Assembly (NCBI GenBank): GCA_963798795.1
Contig: CAWCUZ010000001.1
Location: forward strand, 1,302,001 to 1,366,000
Direction: 5' to 3'
Origin: CAWCUZ01 sp963798795
Lineage (GTDB): Bacteria > Acidobacteriota > Vicinamibacteria > Vicinamibacterales > SCN-69-37
Length of the DNA: 64,000 nt
In this document: positions 18,182-25,859 of the stretch, piece after piece
How the letters are laid out: each line of letters opens with the position of its first letter
How positions within the stretch are numbered: position 1 is the first letter of the stretch
Translations under genes and position numbers: made by a program
Notes under the pieces: generated by a model
What the model saw: only the letters and a program-made list of their open reading frames with translations
Told to the model about the DNA's origin: nothing
The model's database searches: none

Positions 18182-20017
18182 ATGCGTCTCACCGGTTTCG
18201 TCCTTGCCGCGCTGCTCGCCGCCATTCCGGCCAGCCCGGCCCTCCCCCAGTCGCCCCACTCGCCGCTCGTCGCCGGCCAGCGGCAGTTCCTGTGGAACGG
18301 GGCGCCGTTCCAGATCATCTCCGGCGAGATGCACTACGCGCGCATCCCGCGCGAGGACTGGCGGGACCGGCTCGAGAAGGCCCGTGCGCTCGGGCTGAAC
18401 ACGATTTCGACCTACGTCTTCTGGAACCTGCACGAGCCGACGCCCGGCCGCTACGATTTTGCCGGACAGAAGGACGTCGCGGCGTACATCCGCCTCGCCG
18501 GCGAGGTCGGCCTGCACGTCATTCTGCGACCTGGCCCGTACGTCTGCGCGGAATGGGAGCTCGGCGGCTACCCCGCCTGGCTCTTCGCCACGCCCGACAT
18601 CGTCCTGCGCAGCACCGATCCGGCGTTCACCGGCCCGGCGGCCCGATGGCTCGACCGGCTGGGCCGCGAGCTGTCGCCGCTCCTGGCCAGCCGCGGCGGT
18701 CCCATCATGGCGGTGCAGGTCGAGAACGAGTACGGATCGTTCGGCCACGACAAGGCGTACATGGCCTGGCAACGCGACGCGCTGCGTCACGCCGGATTCG
18801 ACGACGTGCTGCTGTACACGGCCGACGGCGGCGCGCAGCTGCCGAACGGCACGCTGCCTGATCTGCCGGCCGTCGTGAACTTCGGCACCGGCGGCGCCGA
18901 AGACTCGTTCGCCCGGCTCGAGGCGTTCCGCCCGGACGGCCCGCTGATGAACGGCGAGTACTGGGCCGGCTGGTTCGACCAGTGGGGCGGCCCGCATCAC
19001 ACGACGAATGCGGCGCGCCAGGCCCGGGAGCTGGCCTGGATGCTGGAGCGAGGCTACTCGGTCAACCTCTACATGTTCCACGGCGGGACGACGTTCGGGT
19101 TCATGAACGGCGCCAACATCGACCGCGGGCAGTACCATCCACAGACGACCAGCTACGACTACGATGCGGCGCTCGACGAGTCCGGACGGCCGACGGACAA
19201 GTACTTCTTGTTTCGCGACGTGATCGCGGCGCATGCGGGCGCCACGTCCCCACCCGTGCCGGATTCGCCGGCGCCCATCACCATTCCGGCGTTTCGGCTG
19301 GACCAGGCGTGGCCGCTCTGGAACACGCTCGGCACGCCGACGCACGTGGAGCGCCCGCGCAGCATGGAGACCTTCGGCGAGTCCTACGGCTACATCCTGT
19401 ACCGCACCCGCATCAGGGGTCCGGTGCACGGCGATCTCGTGGTGAACGATGTGCGCGACTACGCGCAGGTGTACCTGGACGGCGCGCTGGCCGGCACTCT
19501 CGATCGCCGACTGGACCAGAACACGCTGCCCGTCGAGGTGGGGTCGTCAGGCGCCCGGCTCGACATCCTGGTCGAGAACACGGGCCGGGTGAACTTCGCC
19601 AAGCCGCTGCGCGATGAGCGCAAGGGCATCACCCGTTCCGTCACTCTGGGCGGCTCCGAGCTGACTGGCTGGGATGTGTTGACGCTCCCGATGGACTCGA
19701 TGCCCGCGCGGCCGACCGGAGGCGCGAGCGAAGACACCCCCGGGCCCGGGTTCTATCGAGGAACGTTTCGGCTCGAGAAGACCGGCGACACGTTCCTGGA
19801 CATGCGTGCCTGGGGCAAGGGCACGGTCTGGATCAACGGACATCAGCTCGGCCGATTCTGGGACATCGGTCCGCAGTACACGCTCTACGTGCCCGGGCCC
19901 TGGCTGCGCGAAGGCGAGAACGAGGTCGTCGTGTTCGACCTCGTGCCGGCTACGACGCGCCAGTTGACAGGGCTTCCAGCACCAGTCCTGGGCGACCATC
20001 CTCGGAGTCCGTCCTAG
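18182..20017 (+). CDS. Secreted GH35 beta-galactosidase
   Basis: A 611-residue glycoside hydrolase family 35 enzyme that removes terminal beta-galactose from glycans. A signal peptide (LTGFVLAALLAAIPASPALPQS) is followed by the TIM barrel: SGEMHYARIP, NTISTYVFWNLHEP, RPGPYVCAEWELGGYPAWL, acid/base Glu183 in QVENEYGSFG and nucleophile Glu259 in NGEYWAGW. C-terminal jelly-roll domains end with VWINGHQLGRFWDIGPQ. ATG 18182 is the start, though no strong ribosome-binding site is seen. It is divergent from the ADOP permease across 89 bp. Confidence 0.93.
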   Translation: MRLTGFVLAALLAAIPASPALPQSPHSPLVAGQRQFLWNGAPFQIISGEMHYARIPREDWRDRLEKARALGLNTISTYVFWNLHEPTPGRYDFAGQKDVAAYIRLAGEVGLHVILRPGPYVCAEWELGGYPAWLFATPDIVLRSTDPAFTGPAARWLDRLGRELSPLLASRGGPIMAVQVENEYGSFGHDKAYMAWQRDALRHAGFDDVLLYTADGGAQLPNGTLPDLPAVVNFGTGGAEDSFARLEAFRPDGPLMNGEYWAGWFDQWGGPHHTTNAARQARELAWMLERGYSVNLYMFHGGTTFGFMNGANIDRGQYHPQTTSYDYDAALDESGRPTDKYFLFRDVIAAHAGATSPPVPDSPAPITIPAFRLDQAWPLWNTLGTPTHVERPRSMETFGESYGYILYRTRIRGPVHGDLVVNDVRDYAQVYLDGALAGTLDRRLDQNTLPVEVGSSGARLDILVENTGRVNFAKPLRDERKGITRSVTLGGSELTGWDVLTLPMDSMPARPTGGASEDTPGPGFYRGTFRLEKTGDTFLDMRAWGKGTVWINGHQLGRFWDIGPQYTLYVPGPWLREGENEVVVFDLVPATTRQLTGLPAPVLGDHPRSPS

Positions 20018-20239
20018 ACCAGGTGCGCGCGCGATCTGGCGCGCTCCAGTCACGCCCTGGACGCGCCCGTCGACCGACCGCCGGAGTTGTTCCCGTCTGA
20101 GCGTCCGATCGACGGTCCGCTTGCCGCGCTCGACGGCGCCGATTGCCAGCCACCCGTGCGGGGTGCATTATCGAATCATTGAATGCTGGCCGGCTCCACG
20201 CGGGTGTGTGGACTCGCCGCCGGCGCACTCGGAGGCCTC

Positions 20240-21220
20240 ATGCGACGCATCATCATCGTCGTGCTGCTCGGCGCAGCGCCGACACTCATCGCCCAGTCCG
20301 GGGACGTGCCCGGCTCCCGGGATCCGCCCGGCGTCAAGCGCTATACCGGGAGCGAGATCATCGGATATCACGCACCCGCCTTCGACGAGTTCCTGCTGCC
20401 GCTCGGTCCGCCGACGACCCTCTCGCCGGCGGCATACACGAAGAGTCTGCCGCTCGAAGGATTGGTCGGCCGGTACACCTACGTCGCCCCGGCGGGACGC
20501 TCTGCTGCCGAGCTCTTCCAGAATTACGAACTCGAGTTCCAACGGCTCGGACTCGTGCCGCTGTATCGCAAGGGTGCCGGCGAGCGAGGCTGGTTCGGTC
20601 CCACGTTCAACGAGGCGGCGGCGTCCGACCACGTCGGCCAGATCCTCGCCTACAACGAAGCGCAGGAACGCGTGCTGATCGCGAAATCGACGGACGAATC
20701 GCCCACCTACTACTACATCTTCGTGACGGCCTACAAGGATGGCGTGATTCCAGACGCCTTGAAGTCCGTCGTGGCGAAGGACCGGGCGCTGGCCGAGCTG
20801 ATCGTCGTAGCGCCCCGGCCTCTCGAACGGAACATGACCTTGCTCAACGCGGCCGACATGTCGAAGTCACTCGCCACCTCGGGCAGGGTCGTGCTCTACG
20901 GCATCAGCTTCGACACCGACAAGGACACCCTGCGCGCCGACTCCGACCCGACGCTCAAGGAAATCGCGACGCTCCTCACGCAGAACCCGCACATGAGCCT
21001 GCACGTGGTCGGCCACACCGACAATCAGGGCAAGGCCGACTACAACCTCGACCTGAGCCGGCGCCGCGCCCAGGCCGTCGTTCGCGCGCTGACGTCGAAG
21101 TTCGGCATCGACGCGGGTCGGCTCGATGCCTTCGGCTGCGGCCTCTATGCGCCGATCGCCCCGAACGACACGGAGGACGGACGCGCCAGGAACCGCCGCG
21201 TGGAACTGATTCCGTGGTGA
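20240..21220 (+). CDS. OmpA-family outer-membrane protein
   Basis: A 326-residue exported protein with an N-terminal signal peptide (RRIIIVVLLGAAPTLIAQS). The central 190 residues are of unknown fold, with IIGYHAPAFDEFLLPLG near the start. The C-terminal OmpA peptidoglycan-binding domain (about 215-326) carries VLYGISFDTDKDTLRADS, VVGHTDNQGKADYNLDLSRRRA and the closing NRRVELIPW. It probably ties the outer membrane to peptidoglycan. ATG 20240 is chosen over an earlier in-frame start at 20183 because GGAGG precedes it and it begins the signal peptide. Confidence 0.85.
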   Translation: MRRIIIVVLLGAAPTLIAQSGDVPGSRDPPGVKRYTGSEIIGYHAPAFDEFLLPLGPPTTLSPAAYTKSLPLEGLVGRYTYVAPAGRSAAELFQNYELEFQRLGLVPLYRKGAGERGWFGPTFNEAAASDHVGQILAYNEAQERVLIAKSTDESPTYYYIFVTAYKDGVIPDALKSVVAKDRALAELIVVAPRPLERNMTLLNAADMSKSLATSGRVVLYGISFDTDKDTLRADSDPTLKEIATLLTQNPHMSLHVVGHTDNQGKADYNLDLSRRRAQAVVRALTSKFGIDAGRLDAFGCGLYAPIAPNDTEDGRARNRRVELIPW

Positions 21221-21236
21221 CCGTCCCCTGCACACG

Positions 21237-21387
21237 CGCAGACTCGGACCCAGCCCCCTGGAGGTCTCCGCCCTCGGCCTCGGCTGCATGGGGATGAGCT
21301 TCGGCTGCGGCCCGGCGGCGGACACGCGCGAGATGGAGAACGCCTGAAGCGGACCTGCTGCCGACGCTCGAGGAGCTCGGCATCGGC
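21237..21387 (+). pseudogene. Aldo/keto reductase remnant
   Basis: Two short pieces of an aldo/keto reductase survive. At 21237-21344 the frame reads RRLGPSPLEVSALGLGCMGM and continues SFGCGPAAD, the family's N-terminus, and stops at TGA 21345. At 21349-21387, in another frame, it reads ADLLPTLEELGIG, which belongs to the middle or C-terminal half of such enzymes. About 130 or more residues in between are gone, and nothing recognisable follows. The remnant fills most of the gap between the OmpA gene and the barrel protein gene. Confidence 0.65.
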
Positions 21388-21503
21388 TCGCGGTATCCGC
21401 AGGCCGGCGGACAACCGTCGTCATTCGTCACGGTTTTCTCAGGACTGCCTCACGACTTCGCCCTGCCCGTTCCCCTACTCTCGTCCGCAAGGGGGGATGG
21501 ACG

Positions 21504-22205
21504 ATGGCATCCACGGCTGGGCGGAATTGGCGACTGGGCCTCTTGGCCCTGTTTTTGGCGGCCGTGGCCGCCCCGGCATCGGGCGCGCCCGCTCCAGAAG
21601 GCGATCCCAATCAGGCCCCCGGCGCCCAGGCACCCCTCGAGCCCGCCGACCCGGCGCGCACGCGCCTCGAGTTCGTGCCCACGGCGCGGATGCTCGGCCG
21701 GGGCGACGTCGCGATTCGGCCCCTTGGCTATCCGCCGATCTTCGTCCAGATCGGGCTGACCGATCGGATCTCCTTCGGCGCCGCGCCGATCGGCACGGGC
21801 GCGCTCCTCACCCCGAAGGTTCAGCTCTTTCGCGGCGCCACGACCCAGGCGGCCGTCGGCGCCCTCCACGTCGTTGAACCCGGCTATTCCGGAGGCCTCG
21901 CCTACGCCGTCGCGACGCACGGCAGTGAGGACGCGGCGTTCACGGTCGGCCTGGCGTGGACGTACTCGGGCTTCTTTGGTGGACGCCGCCTCCTCCCGGT
22001 CCTGCTCATCGGCGGTGAGCGCCGGATCACGCCCGGGCGAAAGATCGTGGCCGAAGCCCTCGTCGTGCATGCCGGGTTCATGAGCTCGGTCGGCGTCCGC
22101 GTCATCCGCACGCACTTCGCGGCGGACCTCGGCGCGGCGGTCCTGGTCGCCGTGCACGGCGGTATCCTCGCGATTCCGGTGTGCAACCTGTCCTGGAGGT
22201 TCTGA
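21504..22205 (+). CDS. Predicted outer-membrane beta-barrel protein
   Basis: A 233-residue protein with a signal peptide (LGLLALFLAAVAAPASGAPA), then a series of alternating short strands rich in Gly and aromatic residues (IGLTDRISFGAAPIG, AFTVGLAWTYSGFFGG, AADLGAAVLVAVHGG). It ends in an aromatic residue (NLSWRF), as expected for BamA-dependent barrels. No specific family is recognised. ATG 21504 follows GGGGGG at a good distance. It converges on the fucosidase gene with a 5-bp gap. Confidence 0.65.
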   Translation: MASTAGRNWRLGLLALFLAAVAAPASGAPAPEGDPNQAPGAQAPLEPADPARTRLEFVPTARMLGRGDVAIRPLGYPPIFVQIGLTDRISFGAAPIGTGALLTPKVQLFRGATTQAAVGALHVVEPGYSGGLAYAVATHGSEDAAFTVGLAWTYSGFFGGRRLLPVLLIGGERRITPGRKIVAEALVVHAGFMSSVGVRVIRTHFAADLGAAVLVAVHGGILAIPVCNLSWRF

Positions 22206-22210
22206 AGGAG

Positions 22211-23593
22211 TCAGAATCCCTTCACGGCCAGCGGCGCCGGCGCGGGAACGGCGTCCCGAACGTCGACACGCAGGCGCCGGATCGGTGTGGGCTGCGCCAG
22301 GCGGATGAGCTTCGCATACCCGATCGTCGTGCCCCGCGCGAGCTCGCGCCATTCGCCGTCCGAGAATCCCGACAGAACATGGCGCGCCACCACCTGGCCC
22401 GCCTCGATCGATTCTTCGAGCCGGACGATGGCGATCGAGACCGTCCGGCCGAAATCGATCTCCCCCACCGCGGTGCGGGCCCCCGTGCGCGTCCAGCTCG
22501 GCGTGCGCCCCTCGGCCAGGTCGTGCGCGAAGACGGATTCGAGGCGCGCGCCGAAGGCGGACAGGCGCGCGGTATCAGTCGGGGGCAGCACGCCGTCCCG
22601 GGTCGGCGGAACGTTCAGCAGCAGCTTGCCGTTCCGGCCGACGGATCGGACGTACAGGTCCACCAGCTCGTCCACGCTCCGCACGCGCGCGTCCTCGGCG
22701 GGATGATGGAACCAGCCGGGCCGGATGGACGTGTCGCACTCGGCCGGCCGCCACACCGTGCCGTCCGGATCGCCATGCTGCAGCGCGGCCGCCACGCCGG
22801 GTCCGGCGGCGCCGGGCACGGGCACGATGTCGGGATCGACGGTCGACCAGTTCGGTTCGCCCGCCAATCCCGCTTCGTTGCCGCACCAGCGCACGTCGGG
22901 TCCGGCGTCCGAGAAGATGACGGCGCCGGGCTGCAGCCGCCTGACCAGGCCCCAGAACCTGGGCCAGTCGTACACCTGCTTGCGGCCGTTCGGCCCCTCG
23001 CCATTGGCCCCGTCGAACCACACCTCCGCAATCGGGCCGTAGCCGGCCAGGAGTTCGGTGAGCTGTTCGCCGTAGACGTCGTTGTAGCGCGCCGAGTCGC
23101 CATAGGCCGGGTGGTTGCGGTCCCACGGCGACAGATACAGCCCGGGCCGAAGGCCTTCGGCGCGACAGCCCTCGACGAACTCGCGCACGAGGTCGCCCTG
23201 CCCGGCCCGCCACGGGCTCGCGGCCACGCTGTGGGTCGTGGTCCGCGTCGGCCAGAGGCAGAACCCGTCGTGGTGCTTGGCGGTGAGGACCATTGCGCGG
23301 AAGCCGGCCGCGCGCGCGACGCGCGCCCACTCGCGCGCATCGAGTCGTCCTGGCGCGAACAGGGCGGGATCCTCGCGGCCGTCACCCCACTCACGGTCGG
23401 TGAAGGTGTTGACGCCGAAGTGGAGGAACATCGCGCGCTCGTCGCGCTGCCAGGCCAGTTGCGCCGCCGTGGGCCGAGGCTGGTCGGCGACCGCGCGCGC
23501 CGCGAATGCGCGCAGCCGGCTGCCGCCCAGCAGCGCGGCGCTGCCGACGAGAAACGACCGACGGGACCAGTGCCTCTGGACACGCGGCGGCAT
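22211..23593 (-). CDS. Secreted GH29 alpha-L-fucosidase
   Basis: A 460-residue glycoside hydrolase family 29 protein that cleaves terminal alpha-L-fucose. The N-terminus has a twin-arginine signal (SRRSFLVGSAALLGG), so export is probably by Tat. Barrel motifs: MFLHFGVNTFTDREWGDG, AMVLTAKHHDGFCLWP, LYLSPWDRN and the nucleophile Asp in IAEVWFDGANG, followed by a C-terminal beta-sandwich. With the GH35 and GH2 enzymes nearby it suggests breakdown of fucosylated or galactosylated glycans. The start is ATG 23593. Confidence 0.9.
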   Translation of the reverse strand: MPPRVQRHWSRRSFLVGSAALLGGSRLRAFAARAVADQPRPTAAQLAWQRDERAMFLHFGVNTFTDREWGDGREDPALFAPGRLDAREWARVARAAGFRAMVLTAKHHDGFCLWPTRTTTHSVAASPWRAGQGDLVREFVEGCRAEGLRPGLYLSPWDRNHPAYGDSARYNDVYGEQLTELLAGYGPIAEVWFDGANGEGPNGRKQVYDWPRFWGLVRRLQPGAVIFSDAGPDVRWCGNEAGLAGEPNWSTVDPDIVPVPGAAGPGVAAALQHGDPDGTVWRPAECDTSIRPGWFHHPAEDARVRSVDELVDLYVRSVGRNGKLLLNVPPTRDGVLPPTDTARLSAFGARLESVFAHDLAEGRTPSWTRTGARTAVGEIDFGRTVSIAIVRLEESIEAGQVVARHVLSGFSDGEWRELARGTTIGYAKLIRLAQPTPIRRLRVDVRDAVPAPAPLAVKGF

Positions 23594-23611
23594 CAGGGAC
23601 TCTGCGTCATC

Positions 23612-23779
23612 CTACCAGCGCATCAGCTGCGTGATCTGAATCAGATTGCCGCAGGTGTCGTTCAGCTTCGCGATCTTCGACCCGGTCACGTCCGTGGGCG
23701 GCATCGTGAACTCGGCGCCCCGCGCCTTCATGCGCCCGTAGTCGGCCGGCACGTCGTCGGTGAAGAACATGGCCGCGGG
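23612..23779 (-). pseudogene. VOC/glyoxalase-family C-terminal remnant
   Basis: On the minus strand, about 56 codons read QPAAMFFTDDVPADYGRMKA and on to GSKIAKLNDTCGNLIQITQL before TAG at 23612-23614. This is the last third of a vicinal-oxygen-chelate protein, including the metal-ligand region near its end. The first 70 or more residues are missing: upstream (23780-23878) there is only unrelated short sequence, so it is a truncated remnant between the fucosidase and DUF2339 genes. Confidence 0.6.
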
Positions 23780-23878
23780 CTGACGGCGGCGCGCTCAAGG
23801 GCGCGTCACGCGTCAACCCGCCTTGACGCGCGGCAGGGCCAGGGTGCTGAATCCGAACGCGCGATTCATGTGAGTTCC

Positions 23879-25696
23879 TCACACCTCCCGTGTCGGAGCT
23901 GCGGCGCCGGCACGCCGGCGCTGGTACACGAAAGAGATCGCGAGGAGCACGACGCCCAGGACAATCGACGACACGACCCGGTAGACCCCGCTCAGCCGCG
24001 CCATGTCCACCGCAAACACCTTGAGCGTGGCCAGACCGAAGAGCGCCAGACTCTGCCAGCGGAGGATGGCGAGACGCCGCGCCACGCCCCCGCCCATCAA
24101 CAGGCTCGCGTAGCCGATCCACAGAAGAGAAATCGTCGCGCCTTCCGCCAGTCGAGACCGGGCGTCGAACACGCGGCCCTGGCTTGCGCCGAAGTACGCC
24201 TCCACCTCGAGCGTCAGCGCCCAGACCAGGACGACGTTGACCGCGACGGCCAGCGCCGCCAGGCCGAATCGCTCCTCCCGACTGAGGCTCGCCGTGCGGT
24301 CGCGCGCGAAGCGCAGCGTGAGCGCCAGACACGCCGCGGTGACCACCGCCACGCCGAACCTTGGATTGCGGAGAAACGGTCCGGCAATCGTGGACAGCCC
24401 CAGAAGCCGGACGCCGACGATGGCAAAGAGCGCGAATGCCAGGCCGCGCAGGTATCCCTGCTCCGTCCGATACCCGGCCCAGGCCAGCGACGCCGCCTGC
24501 ACCGCCCACGCGATCGTCGTCCAATGCCGATCGAACTGAATCGGGATCGCGACCGCGACGAGCGCGACCGCCACGGCTGTGTAGACGAGCCTGGCGACGC
24601 GCACGTCGTCGCCGCCTGGCGGCGTCGCCCGGGCCATGCCGAGGTGCACGGCCGCGAGCGCGAGCACGGCGAGGGTCAGCAGCCAGCCGTGTGCGGGCCA
24701 GAGCAGCTCCAGCAGGAGGAGAAGCGTCAGGCCGGCGTTCAGCAGCGTGAGAACGGCGTGCTCGGGCCGGAACCGGCGGCCGAGGCGGCCGCGCAGCAGC
24801 GGCAGCGCGGCGAATCCCGCGAAGAAGACGGCGCCGAACCCCGCCGTCCGGATCAGCGCGGCGGGTGCGTAGAAGCGGGCGAACCAGCCCCAGACGTAGA
24901 TCTGGGTGAACGCGAACGCCGGCAGCTCGACGAACCGCCAGTCGCGGCGCCACGCGATCGGCAGCAGGCTTGCGTCGAGCGCGGTCAGATAGAGAAAGAG
25001 GATGACCTCCTGGTTCTGCCCCGTGCTCACCAGCACCGGCGTCAAGAAGCCGCCGACCATCGCCAGCACCGCCACACGCTGGGAGGCCGTGCCCACGGCG
25101 AGCGCGATCATCGCCGCCGTGACGGCCGCGAGGCCCGCGAACGTCGCGCCGATCGAAATGAGGTGATAGTAGCTGCCGGCCGCCCACACCGACAGGTACA
25201 ACACCGACGCGCCCAGCGCGACGACCCCGTCCGCGAAGTACCGGTAGCCGCGGGCATGCAACCAGCGGCTCGAGGCGACGAGCCCGGCGCCGATCGCCAG
25301 GCCAATGGCCACCTGGCCGGCGGGCCCGATCCATCGGTTGTCGATCGCCAGCTTCAGGAAGAACGAGATGCCGACGACGACCGCGAGCAGGCCGACGATG
25401 TTGAGCCACCGGCCGGCGATGAGCCGCTCGAGGTCGGATGCGCTCGCCGTGGATGCCGCGGGCGCAGCAGGCGGAACGGCCCACGGCACGACGACCGGTG
25501 GCACGGCAGACGACGGGGCCGCGGCCGGCGGCCCGATTGACGCCGGCACGGCCGCCCGGCGGGCCTCGTCCCGCAGGGCGGCGACCTCGCGTTCCAGCCG
25601 GTTGAGGCGGACGAGCGCGACAATCGCCAGAATGGGCGCCAGCAGCACCGCGCCGACGATCGGCACGAGGACGAGCAGCAATCCGGAGTTGTTCAC
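23879..25696 (-). CDS. DUF2339 polytopic membrane protein
   Basis: A 605-residue membrane protein. An N-terminal helix (LLVLVPIVGAVLLAPILAIVAL) is followed by a short coiled coil (LNRLEREVAALRDEARR), a Pro/Ala/Val linker and then about 16-18 hydrophobic helices. The DUF2339 entry motif DLERLIAGRWLNIVGLLAVV and the following FLKLAIDNRWIGPAGQVAIG are clear. The function of the family is unknown; it is a large membrane protein in many bacteria. The start is set at GTG 25696 because the first hydrophobic helix begins there; the frame is open for another 165 bp upstream, overlapping the next gene's leader. Confidence 0.8.
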   Translation of the reverse strand: MNNSGLLLVLVPIVGAVLLAPILAIVALVRLNRLEREVAALRDEARRAAVPASIGPPAAAPSSAVPPVVVPWAVPPAAPAASTASASDLERLIAGRWLNIVGLLAVVVGISFFLKLAIDNRWIGPAGQVAIGLAIGAGLVASSRWLHARGYRYFADGVVALGASVLYLSVWAAGSYYHLISIGATFAGLAAVTAAMIALAVGTASQRVAVLAMVGGFLTPVLVSTGQNQEVILFLYLTALDASLLPIAWRRDWRFVELPAFAFTQIYVWGWFARFYAPAALIRTAGFGAVFFAGFAALPLLRGRLGRRFRPEHAVLTLLNAGLTLLLLLELLWPAHGWLLTLAVLALAAVHLGMARATPPGGDDVRVARLVYTAVAVALVAVAIPIQFDRHWTTIAWAVQAASLAWAGYRTEQGYLRGLAFALFAIVGVRLLGLSTIAGPFLRNPRFGVAVVTAACLALTLRFARDRTASLSREERFGLAALAVAVNVVLVWALTLEVEAYFGASQGRVFDARSRLAEGATISLLWIGYASLLMGGGVARRLAILRWQSLALFGLATLKVFAVDMARLSGVYRVVSSIVLGVVLLAISFVYQRRRAGAAAPTREV

Positions 25697-25859
25697 GTCA
25701 GCCGGCCCCGAGCGGCGCGACGATCTCGCACGGACCGGGTCGATGGCCGCTCTGTACGAACACGGAGCGAAGTCTATCGTGTAACCTGCCATCTGAACGG
25801 GTCGCCCGCGTCCCACGAATTCGCACCCGCCACGGCCGCAGGCGTAAGATGCCGCCACC

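Noticed and set aside
15975..18398. Plus-strand open frame of about 800 codons opposite the ADOP permease
   Set aside because: Composition is that of a reverse-complement shadow; the minus strand encodes a complete ADOP protein.
23780..23878. Short minus-strand ORF starting MNRAFGFSTLALPRVKAG
   Set aside because: Eighteen codons, no ribosome-binding site and no family; too short to support.
22181..25540. Plus-strand open frame of 1,119 codons
   Set aside because: It is antisense to the GH29, VOC-remnant and DUF2339 sequences, is rich in Arg/His/Gln/Pro with no domain, and reflects high G+C at third codon positions of the real genes.
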